From Clavulina sp. PMI_390 (Eukaryota; Basidiomycota; Agaricomycetes; Cantharellales; Hydnaceae), in the NCBI GenBank assembly GCA_015039315.1, contig WIDE01000026.1, positions 253,277-317,276 of the forward strand: DNA of 64,000 nt. Direction: 5' to 3'. This document shows positions 45,001 through 54,540 of the stretch, in pieces. The notes beneath the pieces are model-generated. The model made no database searches. It saw only the letters and a program-made list of their open reading frames with translations, and was not told the origin of the DNA. The stretch's first letter is position 1, and each line of letters opens with the position of its first letter. The translations under genes and the position numbers were made by a program.

Positions 45001-46897
45001 ACGTTTAGAAATTTGCACTGGTGTGGTCCCAGTGGATTCTTTGGTGCTGGTATGGGCCTCTGCCTTGAGCTCCGAGACCACGGGAAGAGGCAGCGGAAGG
45101 GACGACAGTGTAGTGGTAGTAGGGTTGGGGGAGGCGTAGGCGGGGGTGGTCAGGGTTGTGTCTGCTCCAGCGCGAACGACACCCTGAATAATTTGAAGAC
45201 CATCTCGTAATAGGAGGAAAGCAAGCTTGGAGCCTGTTCACAATTATGGCGTGTGGTAAGTGCAGTTTTAGTGGTAGTTAATTGCGGGTAGTCCAGACGA
45301 AATGCAATGAGAGAATCAAGTCAAGCCAGCATGGAAGGATTGTCAGCGAATTCGTTCATCTCGTTCGGTGAATCCGAAATGAAGTAAAGATCCCCATCCT
45401 CCAGGAAGAGGAAACGAAAACTGGCAAAAAAAAATGACTTACTGAGCGCTCGCGTTCCATGAATTCTTGCACGGAAGAAGACTCGTTCACCAATGCGCGA
45501 CTCGTCAATGTTCAACAGATTTTCGCGCATGAGCTGACCATCCTCTGTAACCGGGCAACGTCATAGATCCCAGACCAGAGATCGTCACAGCAATGCGTCA
45601 TAAGAATCGCAGAGAAGATGAGTCGCGGCGCGCATCCCAAACGATGACGTGGTTGGCGTTAGAAATACAGCCAGAGTACCGTAACCGCGATCGTTGGCGT
45701 CACGGATGGGATAGGGCGGGCAAATTTTATGATCCAGTGGGGATAGCGACGAGGGTGTTAGACCAATTTCGGACAGCCAGAGGGATAGAGTATATCATGA
45801 TTGAACAAACAAAATTGTTTGTGTGGAGAATCAGCCCATTCAGTCGTTGACGCCAATGGAAGAGGTAGAAGATACACCGACGGGCGTCGATGATATCATA
45901 GCCGCAGCAAACAAGGAAGAGAAACAAAAAAATTGTCAGTGATGTGAACAAACGAGTCCATAACACAGGCAAAGGCCGCGCCGCCGACGCATGTCATCAT
46001 GCCAAGAAACAGCGTGCATGCGCGCGCTGAAGCACGACTCAAAGCCGACCTTCGGTCTCCACTTCAAAGCAGACACCCAAAGAGTCATGACAAGGAGAAA
46101 GGCACAAAGCTTCACTTACCCAAATGCAGACCCCTGCCAGAATGTTCCAAGTAGCCATAACGCGCCGTGCGATCGACCTGCGGCATCCCAGCATGGTGTT
46201 CGGGTCCATGGCCAAGCAGCGCTGCCGCAACAGCTGCATGCATGGGGCTCATGGGCCTGCCTGTCTGTGGATCCTTACGAGCCCCAGGTGAGCGCGAACG
46301 GGACCGCGAAGGAGAGCGCGAGCCATTGAACGAGGTAGGAGAGGCGATCGCGCCGTTCGAATTGAGGATGGGCGTGCCAGGCTGCGACTGTCCCGTCGAG
46401 GCGGCGGCTGAGGCTGCTGCTGCGGCCTTTTGCTCACGCTTGATCGCCTTTTGCTCGGCACGGTTAGGCTGTGGGCCATGTCCATGGTTGTCGCGAGCCT
46501 CGTCGCTGTTGTCGGTGGCACTGCTGCTCGTAGTGGCATTCGTCCCTCTTTTGCCGAGGGGCACAAAGCTCAGAATCGACGAACGCTTGTTGGGCTTTTC
46601 CTTTGTCTTTTCTTTGCCCTGCTGCGAACCGTTCGTGTTGGGAGTGGTGTTGATTGCATCATCTTCACGGAAGGAAAGGCTGCGCGCGACAGTCTTGGCC
46701 TTCTCTTGAGCCTGTTTCTTGTGAGGGTTCCAGACAGCGCTGAAGAGGGAAGGCATCTTGTGGTGATTGTTATTGGTGGAAGAGGAGGAGGGCGATGCCA
46801 TTTTCTCTGTAGAAGTGGACGTTGGCATCTCGGTGGGAGAGGGTAATAGGTCTGGAGGGGATTGCTCAGCCGTTACGGTGCTAGTGACGGCAGCCAT
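42032..46897 (-). CDS. erdS: Aspartyl-tRNA synthetase fused to DUF2156 aminoacyl-transferase (ergosteryl-3beta-O-L-aspartate synthase type)
   Basis: Exon 1 (46897-46120) is a basic, Ser/Pro-rich extension of about 259 residues, ending RTARYGYLEHSGRGLHL. Exon 2 (45544-45443) opens the OB fold: DGQLMRENLLNIDESRIGER then VFFRARIHGTRAL, continuing SSKLAFLLLRDGLQIIQGVV in exon 3 after a 209-nt intron. Two low-complexity insertions interrupt the anticodon-binding region. Class II synthetase motifs follow: FLDARDFTEIHSAKL (motif 1), FRAEHSNTHRHLCEFTGLDIE (motif 2) and GGGIGLERLVMLFLKLGN (motif 3). The C-terminal third is DUF2156: YEIWRHEPTGFAVGFVDAKQH, NWRALAVTSEQRVMPAKVET, TGAQIHTTNLRPW, QIKWSLMFPGAPNGTSELM, RILADVYKGISKTFGL and GLGFSGINAIMESVKSH. 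In characterised fungi such fusions charge tRNA-Asp and then pass Asp to the 3-hydroxyl of ergosterol. Whether this enzyme also serves translation is unknown. All splice phases checked at exons 1-3 agree. Confidence 0.92.
45545..46119 (-). other. First intron of the AspRS-DUF2156 gene, with an AG-free zone
   Basis: 575 nt, donor GTAAGTG at 46119, acceptor GTTACAG ending at 45545. Exon 1 leaves one G and exon 2 starts AG, forming GAG and keeping frame. From 46026 down to 45547, 480 nt, the minus strand has no AG dinucleotide (no CT on the plus strand); the acceptor is the first AG after that stretch. CTRAC branch-site matches on the minus strand lie at 45935-45939 (CTGAC), 45757-45761 (CTAAC) and 45658-45662 (CTAAC). 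Confidence 0.75.
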
Positions 46898-47943
46898 CGA
46901 GGTGAGGGGGTTTAATTGGCCGAGGATTATCTGCTAAGTAAGGACGCGGATGAGGTGTGGTGGTAGTGATGGGGATGATGACGGTGGTTGGTATTGATAG
47001 GTGTCCGCTGTGACGCTGCTTTTAGCTTTAGAAAGACCGACGAGCTACTTTGTGGCGATCGGGCTGCCAATAGTCCGCTCCGGTGATACAAAAACGCAGA
47101 GAGTAAAAGGCACGCGAGTAGCAGGGATGAAAACTAGTTCTCGTTCGTTGACACAACGATTATAAGGCAAGCCATATTTTTTCGAGGAATCCACTGTCTG
47201 GGCCGAAAATGGGCAACTCGTGTGGTCTGACGTCACGGCGCCGCACGAGACAAACAGTGCTTGACGATGCGAAGCTTACTCCATCCGGTTCCGTCATCCA
47301 ACTTATCACCCGAAAACTTGATCTTTTTTTCCCTTTGGTAATCACATCAAGTCCCTTCTGCTGAAGTGTTCCTTGGCCGACGATGTGTATATGACTAACA
47401 TGAGATCACCAAGCCCTGGCCTGACGAATAATCGACCGTGAGAGCACATAAGCCTGGTGGAGGTCAAGCGTTCCGGGCCCTAGGCGCGCATGAATCCCCG
47501 AGCCGAGCCAAGGAGATCATCAGTCACTTCATTCCTTGTCAATTCATTCGCCACCTCTGAGTCACCAGACGATGCACAAGCCATCCCAAGACGGAATGCC
47601 ACCGCGTACTGCAAGTCCCTCGCCCCTCCACATCTCACATCCGCGACTCGGATCGAGGCTGATTAGCCCGCAACGACGGAAACTGTCATCATGATTAGGA
47701 GGAATGTATCATTGTGTACGTTCTACATGGGATGTACATTGATAGGGGCAGGGACGAGGGCTGAGATACGCGTGCGTGTATTTGTGGATATAGTTAGATG
47801 TGAACGGTAAGGAGAAGTGTAAATACTTTATTGCAGATAACAGGGATATCCAGCGCTCGTTGATGAGATGAGCAACGGGAAAATAAACATTCAACCGGGT
47901 CATGATGTCAGTCGTAAAACGATCGGTCTAATCAAGCACACCG
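46898..47943. promoter_or_regulatory. Upstream region of the AspRS-DUF2156 gene
   Basis: 1,046 bp between two minus-strand genes; holds the promoter of the AspRS fusion and the 3'UTR of the membrane protein. A perfect palindromic TGACGTCA (CRE, bZIP/ATF-CREB type) is at 47228-47235, about 330 bp upstream of the start codon. Short open frames near 47045-47345 look random. No gene seen. Confidence 0.5.
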
Positions 47944-49271
47944 TCATGCGCGCTGTGCACGTTTCTCTCCACGTGCTTCACTAGCATTCGCTGCCAGCAT
48001 CGTATCGAGCCTCTGGCCTTCCTCAGGACCAAGCATCTCGTCGTGGTCGGCAGAGACGATCATCAGTATGGTGCTATTGGAGAGGGGAGTGCCAAGGGGA
48101 GTGAAGCCCGAATCCAGGGAAATGGGGAAGCAGGATCGTCAGCCAACGTCAATACTCCTGATTGGGCGCAAAAAGAACTGCGGCACCATATCACAGGGTC
48201 AAATTGAAGGAACACGTACCTTGCCAAGGTTGCCAACCATCCAATCCACAGTAGCACCACATATGCAATATTCACGGCCCACTTGTTGTACTCTATGTTT
48301 CAAAATGGCATTGTTCGGGTTAGCTGCCAAGGTGATGACATGCGCCAGAGTGCAAAAACATAAATGATGCCGCGACGTCATTATTCTCGGTCGATCTTGC
48401 GATGCCACACGAGGGATCGACGAGGGAGCCACACATGCGAGGAACGAGAAGGAGAGCTCAGGATGAAGAAACTCACGTAGAGGCGGCCGGGAGAAGACCT
48501 CGACAAGTCCCACTGCTTCGTCTAGTGAAACACCGGAGATGGTGGCCTGGTGGCTTGCGACGACGATCTGTGGCGAGGCGAGGCGAAGGTTCGTCAGCGG
48601 CTTATCGTTGGATCGTAGAAGACCGAACGATAGAGGGAGGAGCGAAGCGAAGGAGTAAAGTGCTGCTTGGGGCATAGTGCGCATCCACCAAGCTTTGCGC
48701 CACGACCCTTCGCCCACCACCCGCCACCAAGGATGGACGGCCGGAAAACCACTAGAGGGACGTACCGTGGACATGAGGACAGCGGCAAACACGCCTCCCG
48801 TGATGAAGATTGCGGCACCTTTGCGGATGGAGTTGTACCAGCTGGGGTAACGCTTCTTGGGGAAGAACAGAAGGAAGAAGAAGTCTGCGCCAAAGAGGGT
48901 GGCGACAAAGACACAGAACACGATGGTGAGCACTTCTGAAGCAACGATATCGTCATTGTAGAGCGCGGCGACGTTGCCGGACCAGTCCTCAATGTGGTCT
49001 TGCAGTTTCTCGTACTTGGCAAGCGAGTAGGTTGCGGTACATTCTGCCGCAAGGCAGATGAGCATAGCGATTTGGTAGACGACTGTAGTCAGAGGATTGG
49101 ATTCAGTCGTATGAAGGATAAAGGATAACGGCCGGGAAATTTTCTAGCAATGGCAGGGTACCCACTAAATCGTTCTCGCCGGAGATGCCAGCGTCTGGAA
49201 AACATCTCTCTCGAGCTGAACGCGCTCCAACGCATATCGGCGAGATCGAAGCCAAAGATGACGGGCGCCAT
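47944..49271 (-). CDS. Uncharacterised multi-span membrane protein
   Basis: At least five exons. Start proposed at 49271 (MAPVIFGFDLADMRW), spliced with a GTGGGT donor near 49152 to VYQIAMLICLAAECTATYSLA. Hydrophobic segments follow: VLTIVFCVFVATLFGADFFF, a Gly/Ala helix GAAIFITGGVFAAVLMSTV, and ALYSFASLLPLSFGLL. After QIVVASHQATISGVSLDEAVG and an intron comes YNKWAVNIAYVVLLWIGWLA. The last exon encodes a hydrophilic tail, ILMIVSADHDEMLGPEEGQR, ending RAQRA at 47944. I do not recognise the family, though its exon pattern and length suggest a conserved fungal gene. The start is uncertain because the first exon is also open in another frame (VQLERDVFQTLASPARTI), which looks equally protein-like; a frameshift or an alternative start is possible. 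Confidence 0.6.
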
Positions 49272-49803
49272 TGTTCCGAGTATCAAAAGAGATGGGCTTG
49301 TGAGGGGGAGAAGGGTGGAGAAAGGAAAGAGTTGCGAGTATGGAGGCACGAAGGTGAAAAGCTGACGAGACACGATATTTGCGCGTGTTGACGTGCCGGC
49401 CTCGGGGGCCTCCTCGCCTTGCACGCATGATGACGTCAGATATGTTTCCAGCACTATGACCAAGCCAAAGCTGGCCTCGCAACATGTGCGAAACGAATCC
49501 GAACCGAGTACGGCTCGGAGGTAATAGTGTATGGGCGTCGGTGAAGTGCATGAACTGGAATGAATTCCTGATGAGTCTCATAGAGTTTCGAGGTGTGACG
49601 CATGAGTGATGGCAGAGGCTCTCTTATTTTTTTTTCTTTTTGGATCTTGGAGCTCTGAATCATCCGCAAGCCAGACCGTGATAATGTAATCCTGCATAGC
49701 AAGGCTCTAGCTGGGCTCCACTCCCCCATATCAACGGCAGCCTCCTAGCCGTGGTGTCTCTCATACCTCTCTCTCACCCTCGTTCCCCATACCCACCACC
49801 ACG
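49272..49803. promoter_or_regulatory. Divergent promoter with a CRE palindrome
   Basis: 532 bp between divergent starts of the two membrane-protein genes. TGACGTCA is at 49431-49438, a perfect site for bZIP ATF/CREB-type regulators and the second in this window. A T-rich run lies at 49625-49640. Confidence 0.5.
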
Positions 49804-51557
49804 ATGTCTACTGCCAGCTCGAGGCCAGGTTCCGCACGCTTAGATCCCTTTGTCGATCCGTCTATAAGATATTCAAAAGGCAGCAGACCATCAACTGCTG
49901 GCACTGGTCATCAATCCATCGTCTCCGTTCAACCCTCCGTGAGTTCGTCGAAAGCATCGTTTGCTGTCATTTGCGAAGTGGTCTAGATTGATGTTTCATT
50001 ATTGCTAGGTGGCACCAATGCCAGAGGCTCCGCCCGATATCAACGAGAAACGATTCCATCAGCTCCCTCAACTTGTCTTCCCCCTCCACCACCAGAAGAT
50101 CACCTTCTATATTCTCTTCGTCGTCTTCTGCAATCTTGGTACGTCTTTGTATATCATCATTCTGACTATGCTCAGGTTATTGACAAAATAACTTTCTCCA
50201 GTGGTCCCATCGTTGATCTATTACTTGCTCAAGAACAGTATGTCATCCAAACCTCAGATTTCGGCCTTGGGATCCCCAGTTTGACCGCGCGCCTTCGATT
50301 TGCTCTCTTAGATACAAACGTGCCCTTTCAAACCAATATCGGCATTTCATCCGCTTCGCTCGGTCTCTCGTCCTGCTTTGATGCCCCCTTCCGGCTTTAC
50401 AAGCGTGCGTTCATCGGTCTCTCGTCATGCCGCTGTTTCCAGCCTCGCTGACGTCGTGTGGCTCACCTTTTTGACAATCACATCGTTCCGAAACCGCATC
50501 CACGTTCACACTCCACTCAATCTGGCTTGGCACTTCCTCTTGGCTGCTGCGTTGAATCACTTGTCCTCTAACCACATGACAACGACCTGGTCAACATCTT
50601 ACTCTCAGTCGTCCGCTATCGCAAAGCTTACGGACCACTCAACGACGATGTCTGGTGGCATGGAGATTTCTTCATGTGGATGTACACCTTTGCCCTGTTT
50701 GTCTTTGCTTTTCCGCTCGCCATCGCACCCGCTCTCACTCCCGTGGCCATGTGAGTGATGTTTTTCCTTCATCTTCCAACATGCCAATCTATCACATCTC
50801 AAAACAAAACGCTGAAACTATTTACTTTCCTTCCTATTACCTGTCGCTATGCGGTATTGAAATACAACAGAAAATTCTTCCTCATGTCCACCGCAATGCT
50901 CATTCAACCTTTCGGTGTGGTGCTTCTCTTCACCCTCTTCCGCACCCGCCTTCCAGTTTGGTGTTCGTCTGATCCTCCTGGAACGCCCCTCAAACCCGGT
51001 GCGTTCTATGTGCTTGAAGATCTGGGAGCGGTTGATTTCAGGGAGGGGAGAGCATGGCGGACTAAGTGTCACGAGCGGTGAGTTACTGTTTTCTTTTATC
51101 TATAACTTAATGATCACATCACTTACAATACCTCTGATTCTGCTATTCTCATACACTACGGGGAAAATCACTGCCATTGGTATTTGGTTTCACATTCATG
51201 ATAATGGCCGCCATTCTTGTTTGATGTCCCTAATACTTTGCGGCATCTCGCATCGGCACTTACAGATACGCCGCCTCACCGCCCTTCCGCTCCCTCATGC
51301 TCGCCCTCACATACTACTGGATCATCATGACCACACTCTACACCGGTATCACCGCCGCTGTCACATGGGCGGCCCCTCTGAACTTTGCGTTTGGTTACAT
51401 ACTAGGGCAGCTGTTCCTTTGGCTAGCCGTGGCTAGCCTGGGTAGTTGGGCTATGGTGCACTGGGGACTCAAGCGAGAGCGAGCATGGTTTGAGCGGGAG
51501 GGGAGAGTCGAGCTGCGTCAGGCGAGTATGCCGGCAGGGTATGTTCCACCCTCATAG
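49804..51557 (+). CDS. Uncharacterised multi-span fungal membrane protein
   Basis: About eight exons. The first (MSTASSRPGSARLDPFVDPS) gives a disordered cytosolic N-terminus. After an intron come PPDINEKRFHQLPQLVFPLH, HQKITFYILFVVFCN (helix 1), VVPSLIYYLLKN, then NIGISSASLGLSSCFDAPFRLYK, a helix-turn motif typical of this fungal family. Later exons contain FFMWMYTFALFVFAFPLAIAPAL (near 50660-50750), a stretch around 50880 with LMSTAMLIQPFGVVLLFTLF, and a conserved extramembrane block PVWCSSDPPGTPLKPGAFYV followed by LEDLGAVDFREGRAWR. The C-terminus has MLALTYYWIIMTTLYTGITA and GYILGQLFLWLAVASLGSWA, ending QASMPAGYVPPS at 51557. The family is widespread in Agaricomycetes as hypothetical proteins (memory); its function is unknown. 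Confidence 0.72.
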
Positions 51558-52214
51558 ATGCGAATATCTCCTTTTGCTCGACTGTCTTGTCTTGCATCTC
51601 TGTTCTCGTCTCCATACGCTTTCTCTCATCTTTCTGTCCTCGTTTATTATTCCATGATTTGTCCCCACGGCGCGTGCGCCTGATTCGATCTCCCTTATTG
51701 TAATGTTACCTCGCTTCATGTTCACTTATACACGATCCAATCCATATTGTACACTATGCTCCAATAGTAAATTTTATATACACTGTTGTGCTCCATTGTG
51801 TCCAAAATACTTCACCTGGATCCGCCCTCGACTGTTCGGCGGAGACAGCCAGCGAGTGCCTCCAAGTAGGGCATGGCCTATGAAGCGAGTAAAGGAACAT
51901 CCCATTGGGAAACAAATAATCTCATTCACAGGCACAAGTAAATAGATACAGTAGGTACTGAAGTGCATTTAGAAAGGCAAGAGGAATAATAGTAGATGAG
52001 ATGAGAGAAGATCATGACCCGAGTGGCCTTGATCAATGGGGTTGATACATACAATAGAAATGGAACTACAGGGAAGAAGAGTTGAGTTCGTGTATATATG
52101 AAGAACATAGATGCCGAGTCTAAGAGCAGTACACAGTGGTTGCAAGACTGGTTCGGTGCATCGCTCCCAACAGGAAGAGATGGCGTAGGGATGCCAAGTC
52201 ATGGCCCGTAGCAC
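51558..52214. other. Convergent 3' region, no gene recognised
   Basis: 657 bp between the facing ends of the 49804 gene and the hydrolase gene. T/C-rich at the left, then A-rich. Only short random open frames. Confidence 0.5.
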
Positions 52215-54084
52215 TCAAACAAGCTCTGTTCGAGCTTTCACTCCATGATTAGCGAGCGTTTTATCCACATCGGGGCCTGCAACATCATCAACGAACACCT
52301 CCATGCCAGGTGCCGTGCCGGCCCTGTTTTCCCTCCCTTTGTAGCTTCCAGGAAGATCCTCCACAAAATCATCTAGTGTGTGATGCGCGCTCGCTTCACT
52401 GAGCTCCTTGGCACTTGCACCATTGAGAAAGTGGATGACGGCGCGGAGAGAGTGTGAAAAAACGCGGCTGGGAGGGACGGTTAGACCAGTGAGCTTATTG
52501 ATGAAAGAGGGGATGATGAGGAAGACGTCAGAGAATGAGGGGTGAGTCGCGCCGGCTGCAAATTGGACATCACGGATGACAATTGGCAAAGCAGGGAGTA
52601 TGTGACAAGGAATGGGATATGGGCGTTAGTAGGAGTGAGAAATAGTGAGAAATAGCGACATACAAATGTGATAGCTTCCACCGAATTGCTCCGAATACCC
52701 AACGAGCCTTTCAAGTCTCTGATGGTCCGTAGACTTGCGGAACTCTTCCGAATTGATCACAAGTAGCGGTGCAGAGATAAGATACTTCCATGGTTCTAGT
52801 CCTGAGCAAGCGAACATTAAATAGATTATTTTCGAGACAAACAGAGTGCGCAACCCATGACGTCGACATACGTTGGATGGCAGGATCAAACGCAATGACG
52901 CTGTCGAAAGTGAAACGAGGATCCGCAGCAGCAAGGATCTAGATGAGTGAAAATAGCAATATCCAGAAATAACAAAGTTCACGTCAGCAATGAGAATGAG
53001 AATGAGCATGTTGAATTCAGCTACGCACGCCTACACTCCCACCCAAGGAATGGCCTGACATGATAGGCTTGTCGGTAGCGATGGCCCCCTGCCAAACCTT
53101 CCAATCAAAATCAGGAGCCTTAAACGCCATACGTTTGACATCTTTCCCAGCATTGATTGCAGCCATCGACTCAATCACACGGTATATTTCGGTGGCCCTC
53201 ATTTTGAGTTGTTCATGACGAAGAATAGTATCATCGACAGGCTGTTGATCTGCTGGTAAGTCTGGCCAGCTGACGTGAGGAGAAGATGCAGGCTTAGACA
53301 AAGTTGAGCCCATGAGTGATGGAAGCTATGAACGTACGTGATGTCCGACCACTGGAGCCAATTCAGAACCTTGGCCTTTCCATCCTCGGAAACAATCATA
53401 CTGCATGGACTTGTGCCATCCCGGTGCTCCAGGGCGCAAACAACATAGCCTCGGCTTGCCATTTCACCACAAAACGTGCTGTACATGAGGCGAGAGCAGC
53501 CTACCCCATGGCTGAAGATGACCAATGGCCATTTTGTGCCCGATGGGGGTGGTAGGAAGGGTGTGCTTGGTTTGGCCGGGAATGTAGTGCCGTAAATGGC
53601 CGCGGCGATGAGTGGGTCTACCAGAACATTGCACTATCAGAAGAGTTGCATAGTTAGGAACAGTTTAGTACTCACAAGCAATTGCGCGGTATATAAAGTT
53701 AGGTGTACGTCTCGCCATGCGAAGAAAACCATCTATAGTCTGCCAGGGGCTGAAGTAGTAATATGCATTGTCAGCAGAGCAGAGCAGGTGGCGCCACTAT
53801 CGTCTCTCAACGTACTTGGGGAACCAGATAACTCTTTCCTTCGTCGAGCATTGAACAGTTGGATAATAGATCGAGTAAAGGACTGTCTCGAGAGCAAGCC
53901 CAGCGGCCCCATGCTCAGTGGGGTCAATAGACTTGTGAGTAAAGTTGCCAAAAGTTTCAGGGGGCACAGCAACCTCGACATCGCAGACACCAACGTCGTA
54001 CGGCCCGCGGTAGCTGGGGAGGGTTCTACTGAGCATAGCGCCAAAGGGAGAATGTTTGTGGACAGTTTCTAGAGTGGTGTCCAT
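52215..54084 (-). CDS. Platelet-activating factor acetylhydrolase-like serine hydrolase
   Basis: About eight exons. Start 54084 ([15 protein letters not shown]), then [19 protein letters not shown] and LYSIYYPTV, as in family members. After introns: [42 protein letters not shown] (oxyanion region), [21 protein letters not shown], then [20 protein letters not shown] followed by LGG, the nucleophile elbow GHSLGG. Next come [15 protein letters not shown] with the catalytic aspartate candidate and [11 protein letters not shown] with the catalytic histidine. The C-terminus ends [10 protein letters not shown]. The family hydrolyses short or oxidised sn-2 acyl chains of phospholipids. No clear signal peptide, so probably intracellular. 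The substrate in this fungus is not known. The serine, aspartate and histidine positions all look intact. Confidence 0.86.
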
Positions 54085-54540
54085 GTCGGGCTAGCGAGTT
54101 CCGTCGGGTGCACGTTACATAGCAGAAAAGTCAGTGATGTCATTGCTTATTTACTTCCCTTCCCTTCCGAGCCGGAGCCGCAACCTTCTGACCTCGACCT
54201 CGGCACACACTAGCTTGCTTCGCCACAAGCATTTCAGAGAAGACTCTATCGTCGGTCAATTGCGCTATGGCTGTGGGATATCACGGCACGGGGCGAGGCA
54301 AAAATTGCCTCCGAAAGGGATGGTACCTCCCGATCAGTTTGTCTAAATGCTTAGGACCCTGCCAACTCCGGATCCTACAAATCTTTAGTGGCATAGCCCC
54401 TCTGGTTCTCTTCCTACTGATACATTGAGGCGCCGAACTAGTTTTGATTCTTTGGGTAAATGGTGTCCAGAATTCTTCTGTCTCTTGCGAATTCCATTGT
54501 GTCTACTAGAAAATACCTGCGTCCGTCATAGCATTTTGCG
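54085..54540. other. Intergenic, 5' side of the hydrolase gene
   Basis: 456 bp between two minus-strand genes; holds the hydrolase promoter and the 3'UTR of the giant gene. No gene or named site seen. Confidence 0.45.

Noticed and set aside
45727..45972. 81-codon open frame on the minus strand inside the long AspRS-fusion intron
   Set aside because: The region lacks AG and therefore all TAG stops, which lengthens chance open frames. The translation has no recognisable domain and skipping it keeps the main frame.
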